Below, piece by piece: positions 10,852 to 23,945 of a DNA stretch of 64,000 bases. Positions within the stretch are counted from its first letter, which is position 1; each line of letters begins with the position of its first letter. Under the pieces are notes generated by a model. The model saw only the letters and a list, made by a program, of their open reading frames with translations, was not told where the DNA came from and did not search any database. The stretch is taken from assembly GCA_900073065.1 (NCBI GenBank), contig FJOG01000026.1, forward strand, positions 80,617 to 144,616. The letters are read 5' to 3'. The stretch comes from Phialocephala subalpina (Eukaryota; Ascomycota; Leotiomycetes; Helotiales; Mollisiaceae). The translations under genes were made by a program, and so were the position numbers.

Positions 10852-13534
10852 TCACTGTTGAATCTCCACCCTCTTCGCAAGCACCAATCTCGCCTCCCCA
10901 ACAGTAAGATGATTCATCCCCAACGTCGCCAGCGCGTCAGCAGCCTGCTGTCCACTATTACCCAGAATCTTCTGCCACGCCTCCTTGAGATTCATCTGGC
11001 CATCCTCAGCTTCCAAGGGTAAATTGAGTAAAGTAGCAGCTTCTGTTAGCTTTGGAACACCGAGACGAGTTTTCGAATTATACCAGTCGTCGATGACTCC
11101 TTGGATGGCGGCGACGTCTTGCATCAAGCGGGATGCTCCGAGGGTGGTGAAGTCTTGTTTGAGGAGGACGTCGCGGAAGAGCATGTCTTCGAGGGTGTCG
11201 AGGGGTCCTCGCCAGAGACGGCGGAAGGCGGCGTCTGCTAGTGCTCGGCGGAGGAACATCATGTCTTGTTTGAGCGCCTGTAGTTCCGTAAGTACACGGT
11301 GAGTGTCAGAGGGCTATTAAAGTGCGTACCTGAAGTGGCTGGTCTAGCTCTGCTGTGACAGCAATGAATGAAGGACCTGTTTATATGGTTAGGATGAGCC
11401 TTGGTAAGATGGGAGAAAGACAAACTGGATTGTGGCAAGTCGCCAATGGTGGTCCATTGCGGCTTGCTCATATACTGCTTGAAGTTCGTCGGAAAGGATC
11501 TCCTGAGCGAGCTGATGATGAGTTCTTCTGCTTTATTCCGAAGGGCTAGATAGCTTTCGATGGTCTTGTCAAACAGCGATCCTTCTTCTTCGGATCCCAC
11601 AGCATCAGAGGTAGCATCTCTGACCTCGTTGTAGCTCATCTCACCAGCCAGGTTATCTTCTACAGGAGTATCCCTGGCGCGATTTTGCAGGTGCTCCCAC
11701 AATTCAACAAAAAACTATGTCTCAAGTCAGACAAAAACATTCGAGAGAAGACCTAGCAAGATCTAGGATAGGGTGGATATCACCTCTTCATTTCCCCAAT
11801 CCTTCAGCATGGAGATGAGATGGTCTGCACTACCAAAGACTTTGCATAGAGTTTCCAATCGTCTCACACCTTCCACTGACTGCAGCTGCTCTTTGGTGGC
11901 ACCATGAACAGCACGCCCCACGGTAGAGGTGTAAGTCACGAATGTGTCCAGATGTTCCTTCAGACGAGCCCAGTATTCATCGAGAATCTCCGCCTGAATG
12001 CCGATGAGGAATTTAATCTTATGAGAGAATCTTCGTACTCTGTTGTACGACAAGGTGACATTGATGATGAGCTCTGTGATTCTTGTGGCTCCATAAGTAG
12101 CTTTGGTTTTGCCAGGTGCAGAGCTGTCGTAATCAATGTCCCCACTGTCAGGAGACTTCATGATGTCGCGGTATCGGTCTATTGTGAATTTCTTCTCGAC
12201 TTCCAGCCATCGAGGGAACCAGGTATCAAGGACATCCCAAGTCAACCCTTTCCAGCCAAACTCAATATTCCCGGCGTCATAGTTGAACCTCACTCTGATA
12301 GCGTCGTCGAACTTCATCAGCTGATCAATCATCTGGGTGAAGTACTGTGGCTCGTTCGAGACTGCTTCTACCAGGTTGTCGACTTTCTCCTTCAAGATAG
12401 GGAGTATTGCAGTGATGAACGCCGCAACCGGGTCGACGTATAATGAATTGCCTGCTAAATAGCTGCCTCTGAAGTGAGCTGCCAGGAGAGGCCCAACATT
12501 CTGTCTCAGATAATCTTCCCATTTGCTCACTGTTCCGATGAACCATTCGGAGATATGAGTTAGAAGCTACAAACAGTTAGAACGAGGTTCATCAAGCAGG
12601 AATGGTGACGCACATGATGTGAATGATTGGTTGGTTTGTCGCTGAAGAAGTGGTATCTGAATTGCTGGATGAAGCTTCTGGCTAGGACACTTATAGGGAG
12701 TAATATGAGAGGTTCTCGCGCTGATATAATTTCCGGTGCCTGTAAATCTAACAGCTTCTCAAAACTGCCACTGAACTCTCTCGACGGTTCGACTGTTTGG
12801 TCTGGCCACTTCATTTTGTGGAGTACTGAGTCAAATTCGTCTGTCATGATCTTCTTCATGTCCGTCCATAGAGTGTTGGAAGTACTCTCGACGAAATTGA
12901 CCAGGTGGACAGCAGCACCTTCGGCAGGCTCTTGTAGCTCCTTTAAGGACATGGCAAGCTCCTTGAGTTCAGTGTATGGTTTCAAGGCTTCTTTGGGGTC
13001 GGCGGGTAGGTGCCTCCGAGCTTCCATTCGCAATTCTTCCACATCATTCAGCATCTCAAGATAAGCTCGTGCAAGCTCTACCTTTCGGAGCATCTCCATG
13101 GGACCGTTAAGCTTCCGTGTAGCCTCCTCTGGTGTATCTGATGATGTGACGATCATGAGGCGTTTTTGTACATTGGACTGCTGGCGCTCAAATTCCTGGG
13201 TCTGCTCGAGCATTAAAGATGTGCGGTTCATAGAGGCCGTTTTGGCCTGCCGTAATTCGGATTGAGCATGTTGGAGCTATGTTATTATTAGCAAGTGAAG
13301 CTCTGCATACGCCGACTGCTTCGTTGGAATGCCTACTTGCTCCTCCAGCTGCTCCTTCTGCCTCTCAACACTAGCTATCAAGCTCTCCAAATCCCCCAAG
13401 TCGGAAGTGGTCTGTATTTTGTCATTGAGGAAGTCTTCCACTCTGATGTCCCGTTCTCCTGACGGAATGTCCCTTGCCGGGTCGAGCAATATGGCGACAG
13501 GACTCCGCTCTCTTTCAATGGATTTGGCCGCCAT
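10852..13534 (-). CDS. RINT1: RINT-1/TIP20 family vesicle-tethering protein
   Basis: Subunit of the Dsl1/NRZ-type tether that captures Golgi-derived COPI vesicles at the ER. Six exons: 13534-13337, 13276-12614, 12566-11784, 11714-11426, 11376-11330 and 11277-10852, encoding 801 aa. Introns are 60, 47, 69, 49 and 52 nt, several with clear CTAAT/CTAAC branch sites. The N-terminus (about residues 40-110) is coiled coil (LESLIASVERQKEQLEE and on). The body carries family landmarks: FIQQFRYHFFSDKPTNHS, ISEWFIGTVSKWEDYLRQN, FNYDAGNIEFGWKGLTWDVL and a helical C-terminal region. Exon 5 is only 47 nt, and both its splice sites preserve frame (phase 1 to phase 0). The gene is divergent from DNA ligase I at 13899 across about 365 bp, a likely shared promoter. 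No lesions seen. Confidence 0.93.
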
Positions 13535-13898
13535 ATCTGTTCATCAAAGTGGTTGTATAGAATCTTGAAATTGTGACAGTGAAGGTGTTGATCTGTTTTC
13601 TTGACGTACAGTGAATAGTGGTTCGAGGGTGTAAATATCACGAGGTCTAGCGACCAGGAGGTTTTGATTGGCTGTCTTGTCTCTTGCTCTCCTTTTATCA
13701 AAGTTTTAAGTGGATCTAGCAATCGCGTCTGAAGCGCGCCTCCCAGATTGATGACGGCATCAGACGAAACACTCAGGCACCATGTCTTTGGATGAAGCTT
13801 GAAGAATGACGATGCTTATAGCAGAAGCTTAGGACCAAACGCCAGGTCGAAGGATGAAGAAGGCAAGGTAACAAAGGAACAGCTGTGACTTGCTCACA

Positions 13899-16800
13899 AT
13901 GGGGACTCCGGCCAAAAAGCGCAAGCTCAACAACGATTCCAAAGCGTCGCCGGCCAGCTCTCGAAACCTCGACTATTTTTTCGGGAAACAGAAGCAGGAG
14001 AATCTTCCCAGTTCGACTGCTGCGACGCAAACCTTCGACCAGAATGACGATACCTCAGAGTTGACGGACGAGCAGTTGGCCAGGAAGTTGCAGGCAGAAT
14101 GGAACCAGCAGGACGCTGCCGCAAACGAGATACACACTGAGTCAGGAAAAGAGGAAGCAGAAAAGCCTGCCGACTTAGCGGATCTGCCAGAGCGAAGCAA
14201 CCATACTCCCATGCCAGATGGTACTGGTGAAGGCAAGCCGGAAGAGCAGAATGAGGTACCAAAGGACGAAAAGCCAGCGCCTTTTGTCTTCGGAGCGAAG
14301 AGCAAGAATACCCTCTCTTTGCAATCTGCCGGAACTGCAGAGGATACCATATGCTCGAATATACCATTCGACGAAAGCCCGTTGACCTTCGACCCCTCCA
14401 AATATGTCAAAGAGCTACAAGGACATTGGGCTGCCGAAGGAGGCGATGCATCCTACGCACTTCTCACAAGGTGTTTTGTGTTAGTCAATAGTACACAGAG
14501 TCGCATCAAGATTGTAGATACTCTTGTCAATCTCCTCAGGGTGATTATTGAGGGTGACCCAAGTAGCCTTCTGCCTACCGTATGTCTACGTCTCATTTTC
14601 AAGTCCACATACCCCACGTTATTTCCATTGCAGTACACATCCGTTTCTATGCTTCACTATGTCCAAAGACGTCATATCTGATTGTCTATCTATCTCTTAG
14701 GTCTGGCTAAGTACCAACGCTATCTCTCCTCCGTACATCTCTCTCGAACTCGGCCTCGGAGGTTCCGCTATTTCCAAAGCATTGAAGAACGTCTGCGGTC
14801 TAGACAACAAGTCCCTCAAAGCCCTCTATGATAAGGTCGGCGATGCAGGTGATGTCGCGTTCGAGGCGAAGAAGAAGCAGAGCTTCACTCTCAGGAAGCC
14901 AAAACCACTTTTGATCAAGGGAGTGTACCAATCACTCGTCAAAATAGCCAATACTCAAGGAACAGGAAGTGGTGAGATCAAGCAAAGAGTTGTTGATCGG
15001 CTTTTGCAAGACGCACGAGGTGCTGAGGAAAGCCGTTACATTGTGAGAACCCTGTGTCAACACGTAAGTATTTTCAGCATTAAGCCAGAAGAGATCAGCT
15101 GGCTAATCCAGACACAGCTTCGAATCGGTGCGGTAAAGACGACTATGCTGATTGCACTATCTCGAGCATTCCTATTGTCACGTTCACCAGGAGCAGATTT
15201 CCCTCTGAAATCACCACAAGAGCTGGCCAAACTCAAGAAAGAAAATCTAACAGAAGTATGGTCCAAATCAGAGGAGATTGTGAAGGCATGCTTCGCCAAG
15301 CGGCCCAACTACAATGACCTCATTCCCATCATGCTTGAGATCGGCGTGTGTGACGAGTTACTGATCAGATGTGGTCTGGCTCTACACATTCCTCTGCGAC
15401 CTATGCTGGGTAGCATCACTCGAGATTTATCCGAGATGCTTACCAAACTCGATGGGCGAGAGTTTAGTTGCGAGTACAAGTATGATGGTCAACGAGCACA
15501 GGTTCACTGCGACAACCAAGGGAAAGTCTCCATATTCTCTCGACATCTTGAGCTTATGACAGACAAATATCCTGATTTGGTGGCCTTGATACCCAAGATT
15601 CGAGGAGAAGGAGTCTCAAGCTTCATCATGGAAGGAGAAGTCGTCGCTGTCGATCGTGAAACAGGAGATCTGAAGACCTTCCAAACACTCGCCAATCGAG
15701 CTCGGAAGGATGTAGTGATAGGTAGTGTCACGATCGATGTCTGTCTATTCTCATTCGACCTCATGTATCTTAACGGCGAGTCGCTCCTCGATCGACCATT
15801 TCGCGAAAGGCGAGAATTGTTACGAGGACTCTTCACCGAAGTACCCAACCAGTTCACCTGGGTTAAGAGCATCGATGCAACGTCTCAAGACTCCGAGACT
15901 GTACTCGAGTTCTTCAAGAGCGCTACAGACATCAAATGCGAAGGGATCATGGTCAAGATTCTTGACAACTTGCCAAGCCCTGCCCTTCAATCCGAAGTAG
16001 TGGAAGAAGATACTGCCACTTCAGCACCCGAACCAGCACCAACACCCACTAAGTCTTCCACAAAAGCTAAAGGCAAAAAGAAATCAAAAACAAAAGACGA
16101 GTCTTCGGAAGCAGCAACAGAAAAAAGGAACACCCGCCGCAAACCCCTCCTGTCAACCTACGAACCCGACAAACGCCTTGACTCCTGGCTCAAGGTAAAG
16201 AAAGAGTACGTAATAAAACTTTCCTATCCTGCAAATGCAAAAAATCTCAGACTCTACCTCAAGACAATCTCCCAAAACATTTTTCAAATAGCAACTGCTA
16301 ACGTCCTCCTCCTCCAGCTATGCCTCCACCTCCGACACCCTAGACCTAATCCCCATCGCTGGCTGGCATGGGCAAGGCCGCAAATCCGCATTCTGGTCAC
16401 CCATCCTCCTCGCCTGCCGCAATCCCTTAACGGGTATGTCAAATCTTATCTTCGCTTTCAACATATTCCGAGGGCCAATGTCTCAGGACAATCAAAGCTC
16501 GGCTTCAGTGCTCTTTAATTCTCTACTAAATATCATACTAATTCCACCACAGGCTCCCTCGAAGCGGTCTGTAAATGTATCTCTGGATTCACCGACACAT
16601 TCTACAAAGCCAACAAAGAATTCTACTCCGAAGATGGACCCAATACACTTGGTGGCCAACCCTCTTACGTGGAATACACAGCCGGGAATCCGGATGTGTG
16701 GTTTGAGCCACAAGAGGTATGGGAGATGGCGTTTGCGGATGTTACTTTGAGTCCTGTTTATACGGCTGCGATTGGATTGGTGAGTGAAGAGAGGGGGTTG

Positions 16801-16968
16801 AGTTTGAGGTTTCCGAGATTCTTGAAGAAGAGGGAGGATAAGAGTATTGATGAAGCGAGCACAAGTGAATTTCTGGCGGGGCTGTGGATGAAGCAGGAGG
16901 AGAGGGTGAAGGTTGAGGGCGCTGGCGGCGGTGCAGGGAAGGCAGAGAAGGATGAGGATGAAGATTAG
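13899..16968 (+). CDS. CDC9: ATP-dependent DNA ligase I (replicative ligase)
   Basis: Seals Okazaki-fragment nicks and completes excision repair. Five exons: 13899-14579, 14701-15063, 15118-16205, 16318-16433 and 16553-16968, giving 887 aa. The start ATG encodes MGTPAKKRKLNND, with a basic nuclear signal and a degenerate PCNA-box-like NLDYFFGK. The N-terminal ligase domain precedes the adenylation domain. The adenylated Lys469 lies in EYKYDGQRAQ. Other nucleotidyl-transferase motifs are FIMEGEVVAVD, FSFDLMYLNG, CEGIMVK and WLKVKKDY. A Lys/Ser/Thr-rich insertion of about 60 residues sits between CEGIMVK and YEPDKRLDSW, as is common in filamentous fungi. The OB-fold end includes PIAGWHGQGRK. 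The second intron (54 nt) has no stop and is a multiple of three, so retention would insert 18 residues. The tail is acidic/lysine-rich. Confidence 0.96.
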
Positions 16969-17100
16969 ATAGGGTGTATATTGGGAGGGGATTGATGAAT
17001 GTAAAATATGAATGTGCAATACAACATCACCAGAAGCAGTCCCAACTATCGAAGCTCTTGATATCAATGATTGCGCACACTTTCCGGTTGCTCCTTGCCT

Positions 17101-17350
17101 TCGCAATTCACCAGGCAGACACGACGCTGTGTCGAATGTCGGTCTCCCAATTTGGCAGCAGAGCGGATTCGATTGTCCGACTCCCTGCTTTTGGTTCAAT
17201 GCAGTTTTAGATGTCTGAATGCAAATCTGGTAGAAGACATAGTTCAGTTGTCCGATTCCTTATTCGATAGAAAAGCAGGTTCAAAGTGTCTGGGTCTCAA
17301 ATTTGGCAGAAGCGTAGGTTGGAATGTCGGCATCCAAATTTGATATAATA
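17101..17350 (+). repeat. Degenerate minisatellite, 37/38-nt unit in 75-bp higher-order period
   Basis: The trinucleotide GTC recurs at 17138, 17175, 17213, 17250, 17288 and 17326, alternately 37 and 38 bp apart. Every second unit shares a longer core (CAAATTTGGCAGAAG-like at 17147, 17221 and 17297), giving a 75-bp repeat of paired units. A weaker unit starts near 17101. Units are diverged at roughly a third of positions. The 75-bp period equals 25 codons, and one plus frame stays open (17071-17343) with a visible 25-residue repeat, so a coding origin is possible but unproven. It lies in the convergent gap between DNA ligase I and proteinase A. Confidence 0.7.
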
Positions 17351-17645
17351 GATATCTCTAAACAGATGCCAATATAAGAATGTTGGTCACGGCTCGGAGC
17401 ACCGAAGCGGAATAGTAGTTCGTTGCATAGACAGATATTCATTGAATGTACGTAACAGAAGGAAATTCTCGATCAGTCTGATCAATTATCGCCAGGAAAT
17501 AAATCCAGGCCATTGTAGGGGCGAATTCACGCAAGGCAGTATGAGAAATCCCAGAGACCTAGAATACAGTGATTAAAGAAACGCCTCTCCATGTCCATGA
17601 CCTCCCCTATCCAATTTGTATCTTTCCACATGAAGTATTCAGCAT

Positions 17646-18950
<1,305 letters not shown>

Positions 18951-19853
18951 GATTGCGATTCGTAGGTATTACTATCACTGTCAAAGTAATAGACGAGAAC
19001 AGATGAGAATAGGTGGTTGTGTTGATGCGCAACCCGTCGTGGTGATCGATTGATGGGTTGTTGATAAGGGAAGAAGGAGAGGTCGAGCTCTTCAGGCGAG
19101 GTGCAAGAGGTGGGAGTGGGAGCAGCTGATGACGCTTTGGTTCGTTGCTGGCGGCGGTTGCCTGTGGATTCAGAGCTAGAGTGAAATGGGGATAGTGCGG
19201 TGGCTGGGAAGGACGACAGGACCGAGCTCAAGCAGGAACGCAGGAACAGGCCTTGATATATGTCAATGATCACACGAGGAGACTTAAGAGGCATTTAAGG
19301 TTACTAGAGTCGATTCGAGATGGTGAATCATCAATGGATGCCTTCTGGATTCACCATGGATGAGAATATGTCCTCACGTGAGACAGTTCTCGACTCAGTC
19401 GCCTCGGCAGATCAACAAGACCAGTCAGAAGCTCATCCGATCATGAGGCTGACTAGTTGGTGCCACGACTTCATGTTCAGGTACAACTACGAACTCCGAA
19501 TGGCAGGTGCTACGAAAGCACAGCTTCGTTGTTGTGACCGAAACACTTGAAACCATTCAGAAGCCGCCACGCTCGAGCCGTCCCGAAGCCGGCGGCAATG
19601 CTCTCAAAAGTCCTAGTTCAGGTACAGTACGCTTATGCGACCTCTCAGGAGTCATGATCTCAGTTTAACTATCCTCGAAGCTTGATAACAATCCTTCGAC
19701 TTATAATAGAAGTACAGTCAAGCTAAGGAGCTTTAAAGGTCAGATCAACAGAGATGAACCTCAGTGTCAGCCCATGAAACCATCTCCGTTTTCAAGATTT
19801 ATACCTTCGCCTTTGCAATATACCCGCTTTAGTGGGAGATTTATAGCTTCAAA
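18951..19853. other. Divergent intergenic region between PEP4 and cupin gene
   Basis: Likely holds both promoters. A short plus frame (19320-19550, 76 aa) exists, but it has no motif and no good splice context, so no gene is called. Confidence 0.5.
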
Positions 19854-20243
19854 ATGTCCAATTCTCACATAGTGATATCACTAACAACAAATGGAAGTAA
19901 CCACTGTAAGCAAGTGACTTGTGCACTTACCCTCCTCGCCAGTATAGACGGCACACATGAAATCAAAATCGCCTTGTTGGAAGGGCTATACACATTCTAC
20001 TCCCACCCTGACAACGACGAATGTTTTTATCTTGTTTCGGGCTCTTTGACCATCGAGGTACTACATGAGGAAGGAGGAAGGGTGGAGGAGATGAAGATGC
20101 AACCAGGAAATCTATTCGTCGTTCCGAAAGGGGTCAAGCATAGACCGATTGGGGAGGAGGCTAGGGTTATGGTTATTGAGAAGAAGGGGGTGTTGGATGG
20201 GAGTGGTGGGTTGGCGAAGCCTGTTGGGGAGGGGGAGAAGTGA
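19854..20243 (+). CDS. Small single-domain cupin protein
   Basis: Frame of 129 aa. The cupin core is clear: YSHPDNDECFYLVSGSLTIEV is motif 1, in which the usual first metal-binding His (HSH) is Tyr, keeping one His and the Glu. PGNLFVVPKGVKHRP is motif 2 with the second-motif His. The loss of one metal ligand may change or abolish metal binding. The first ~30 residues (MSNSHIVISLTTNGS onwards) do not resemble the usual N-terminal strand, so a short intron or alternative start cannot be excluded. I tested GT/AG pairs inside 19900-19960 and none kept frame. The role in the cell is unknown. The gene is convergent with the 20351-23437 gene, with only 107 bp between stop codons. Confidence 0.75.
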   Translation: MSNSHIVISLTTNGSNHCKQVTCALTLLASIDGTHEIKIALLEGLYTFYSHPDNDECFYLVSGSLTIEVLHEEGGRVEEMKMQPGNLFVVPKGVKHRPIGEEARVMVIEKKGVLDGSGGLAKPVGEGEK

Positions 20244-20350
20244 AAGAAGTGGATCTTGAAAGTGATGTTTGTACATGTTATCCTCGAATACAAAATGCTC
20301 TGATATGCTATACAATTCTTGTACACGTGTTGTTACAAGCCCTGGTATTC

Positions 20351-23300
20351 CTACCCAGAGTTGAAAAGGTTTCTGCTGGCGAACCGATAAGGCGCCTTGG
20401 TCTCTTTCTTAGTATCGTTCTGTTCAGGTTCTGCACCATCGATTATGTCGCCTTCGAAAATCACGTCGCGATTGTCCCCTTCCGCCTTGAACTTACTCGC
20501 CTCCTCCTGCTCCAGCTTCTCAGTCACATAGTCCGTCTCATATTGCATCTTGTATTTGGCCACTTCGTCGTCAGTTGGCCACCCATCCCAAGTCACAACA
20601 CTATCCACCAGCGACCACGCTCTACCTTCAAAAACCGTCCCCTCGACGGCGATTCGGATAGCAATCAGCGTCAGCAAAAGGTGTCTCCCTTCTCGCGAAT
20701 TTCGTTCCGCGATAGCATCGAACTCTACATGGTTGTCCACCATCCATTCAAGAGCAAAGATAATCTCGTCATAGTTGTCAATAGCCGCTATACTGCGAAT
20801 ATAGGCATGAAGATGAACTCCACGAATGGAATGATTGAATCTTGGCAAATGGAAGGGCGATGGATTATTGCAAACAATGAGTTTTTTGAATTCGGCCTTG
20901 ATGACTTTGGAGGCTGCAAGGACTTGGACAATTTTCGATGCTTTGGGTGGATTGCCCTCTTGCCGTTGGGATACTTTGGTAAAAAGCTTTGCGTACTTGG
21001 TGAAGGTCTCGCAAATGTGCTTGAAGCCAAGTGGATCTAGCTCAAGACCGATTCGATGAAACTCTTTGAGCGCCGCGGCAGACACACGCCAAGCTATTTC
21101 AACGTTCTTAGGATTGCCACTGAGTTTAGGAATTAGGACAAGATTGGGTTGAGATAATGCTTTCCAGAGAGCGTGCCACGCAGGCCTATGTTTCTGCTTC
21201 GATGCTTCAAGGAGAAATGCAGCATGTTGCAGAGGCTGAGCAAAGACCGGGTGAGGGCGTTGCCCTTGCAAGTCCTTTTGGCGCCTCCCCTTCATGACCT
21301 CACGAACGGCCCAGACCTTGTCGGACTTGGAGCTAGGCTGTCTGTGTCTTTCCCACATATTTTCCTTGGGAACAAGAACGGCCCGAGGAGCAAAACGACA
21401 CAAAAGTGCAACAAATCCTCCTATTATCCACGGCTCTACGACTTGCATCATGTCTTGAGAAACCATGGACTTAACTTCGTTTGATGGCGCGTTTTCAGTG
21501 TCACCGCCGTGCAAATATCGCAGTGCATGAGCACTAAGTCCGCTGTCATGAAGATATCGTATGCCTTCACGAATCGATGGTGCGTGTCTGACCAGAAAAT
21601 TCAAACAGAGGCCAGAAGGGCGCAGTCCTTGACGAAGCATATTCTCATAAAGCTCGTTGTATGAGGGTGGTCGAAGACGGGACCTGTAGAAGTCGCTAAT
21701 ATTGTCGTCGATAACAGGCTGTACTTCTCGACCGTCTCCTGGAGCCCCGTTGTAAACATATCCCGTTGAACGTCTTCTCCTTTCATATACAAGCTTTCGA
21801 AACATCGCATGGTACATAATTAGGCTTGGCTTGCCACCCTGTTCTGAGTGCTCTGTGAAAGCAGCCCATGCCTCTTGCACGTCACGAGTTGCTTCAATTC
21901 TGGCAGCCCAAATCGAAGGATTCAAGGGGTCTTGGGACATTACGTAGCTAACCAAAGGTCGATTTTTGACAAAAGCTCGTGTCTGTATTGTGGGAGTCCC
22001 ATCCGGTTCCTGGCCGCCTAATATGCTCATGATCATATCAAACGAAACGTCGGAATATCCAGACTCTCTCTTGCGCATCAATGCTGCTATACTGCGGCTC
22101 AAATCTTCCTCCAGTTCTCGTTGGGCATCCATGCCATCTTGTTCGACCCTCCAAGGGGGCCAAGTCCTAGTCCGAAGAGTTGCAGACCTTGACTCAAATG
22201 CGGACTTTTTGGATGCAGCAAGGACCTGGACGACAGCTTGATAAGCAGGCTGGTCAAGAATCAAAGGTGGAGAGAAAGTGCTCGAAAGTGCTAAGATGAC
22301 TTTTTGCGCCGACCAACTGTATATGGTGGATTCGAATGGCTCGTAGACAGCTGGTAACGCAAGCGCTTGAAGTAGGTTGTTCTGTAGACGGCACATCCGT
22401 CGATAATGGGCGGGCCTGGGAGTCCTTACATCGTCTACACAAGCAATTGGAAGAGTATCAATATATGGTCCGATCATATGTGCCACTGTGACTACTGCAG
22501 GAGGCCATATACGACGACATTGATATAGCAGACGATGTATAAGAATTGAGAATGCGTTTTCTTCGAGGTCATGGAGGGGAATGGGAGACCCAGAAAAGCC
22601 GAAGGAGGATTCGAGGGAGGAGTGTCCTTGAGCGGTCGGGTTTCCACTGGCGTTGACGGTCAAATCGAAGCCGAGACTGCTCTTATGCAAGACTCGTTGC
22701 CATATGTGAACCAGCAACTTCTTCAAAGTGCCAACTTGCAATACATCTGTTCGGCAGATCTCCAAGAGGAGAAAAGAAGGATATCGGGTGAGTGTGGTGA
22801 GAAAAACATTGACTCTCTCATCAGCACTTTCCTCAAGCACAATCGTTGCCCAGTCTTCGACATCGGTAAATGAAAGTCCTCTATCAGAGAGAGCTATAGA
22901 TGCGATGCGATAGGCCTCCTTGTCGTGCGAATCCCAGTGATCCTACCATTCATCAGCACGAATTGTGTTTATATTCTTCATTGGCCAGCCATACCTCTGG
23001 TAACTGAGAGAAATGAAGGTAGTGCAATAGTATTGTAGGTAAATTGTCCCACCTCAACTTGTGTCGGGTGGCTTTCCAAAATACACTTCTTTCAGAGTCG
23101 TCTTGAATATCCAAATACGTCGCCAAAGCCTCAGTTGGTGTGATAGTAGCATGCCTTGAAGACTTCACATTTTCATAGTGCTGCCGTGGCATCCTGACTT
23201 TCCGGGTGCATGACGGCTCTGCAAAATCTGAGTTGGCTATTCTGGGGCGACTGCTGTGGCTCTGCCGAAGTGTATTGGTGGGAACATGTCGGAGCTTGAA

Positions 23301-23437
23301 CTAGATTAAGGGTCAGTACATTGGGACATTGAAAGAAAGATATAACAAACAGGTCTAAAGGATCGTGGTCTGGAAATAAGCAGGGTCTTGTGTAAAAAGG
23401 GCTCCCCCAATCTCGAGAAATACAAGCGCGATTGCAT
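20351..23437 (-). CDS. Large mitochondrial protein of unknown function, probably helical-repeat
   Basis: Three exons: 23437-23351, 23300-22995 and 22942-20351, for 994 aa. The ATG at 23437, not the out-of-frame one 8 nt upstream, is chosen because only it joins in phase. It gives a classic mitochondrial presequence: MQSRLYFSRLGEPFLHKTLL, continuing Arg/Ser-rich with almost no acidic residues to about residue 55. The body is a run of amphipathic helices without a catalytic motif that I recognise. Stretches such as PSYNELYENMLRQGLRPSG and YDEIIFALEWMVDNHVEFDA have the helix-turn-helix look of PPR proteins. Inference only: an organelle RNA-metabolism factor. The acidic C-terminus ends in KAPYRFASRNLFNSG. 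No internal stop in the 2.6-kb last exon. Confidence 0.85.
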
Positions 23438-23945
23438 CCGTTCATATTGTCCGCATAACTCTATTCCAGAAAAAACATGGAGCTATGCTAGGGAATCCTG
23501 TATTTTCGGTTAGCATGAAGTTGTAACAAGACTCGCAGACCGACCTGTGACGTTGGTAAACTATTTGGTACCTGAATTAACCAGACATTCAGAGATCTCT
23601 TGCCTCCGATTTTCAACGCGGCCGAGGAGGAAGCTACGTTGGGTGACTAAGCGATGCAACGCTAGTGCTCAAAAGAGAATGGTTCCTTGTGAATCTGAAG
23701 CCTTCAATTCGAACCTCATTACCACCGCGCACGAAGTGAACTTTTTTGGTGAAGAGTTCATCTTACCCAAGCCGAAGGACGTTTTCGCGCACTCTTACAG
23801 CCATCGCACGTTTGACGTTCGCAATCGTCCCGTGCATATCAACGCCTACGAACCGCAACTATTGTCATACCGTACCCTATCCTCTGTCCATCGCGAGTCG
23901 CGACACCCGCGAAGCAAAGCATCACAAGAACTTCCCAGTCTTGCG

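Noticed and set aside
16492..17199. 235-aa minus-strand frame opposite DNA ligase I
   Set aside because: Antisense shadow of ligase exon 5 and of the minisatellite.
19900..19960. Short intron within the cupin N-terminus
   Set aside because: Candidate GT/AG pairs (for example GTAAGC..GCCAG) create an immediate stop or wrong phase.
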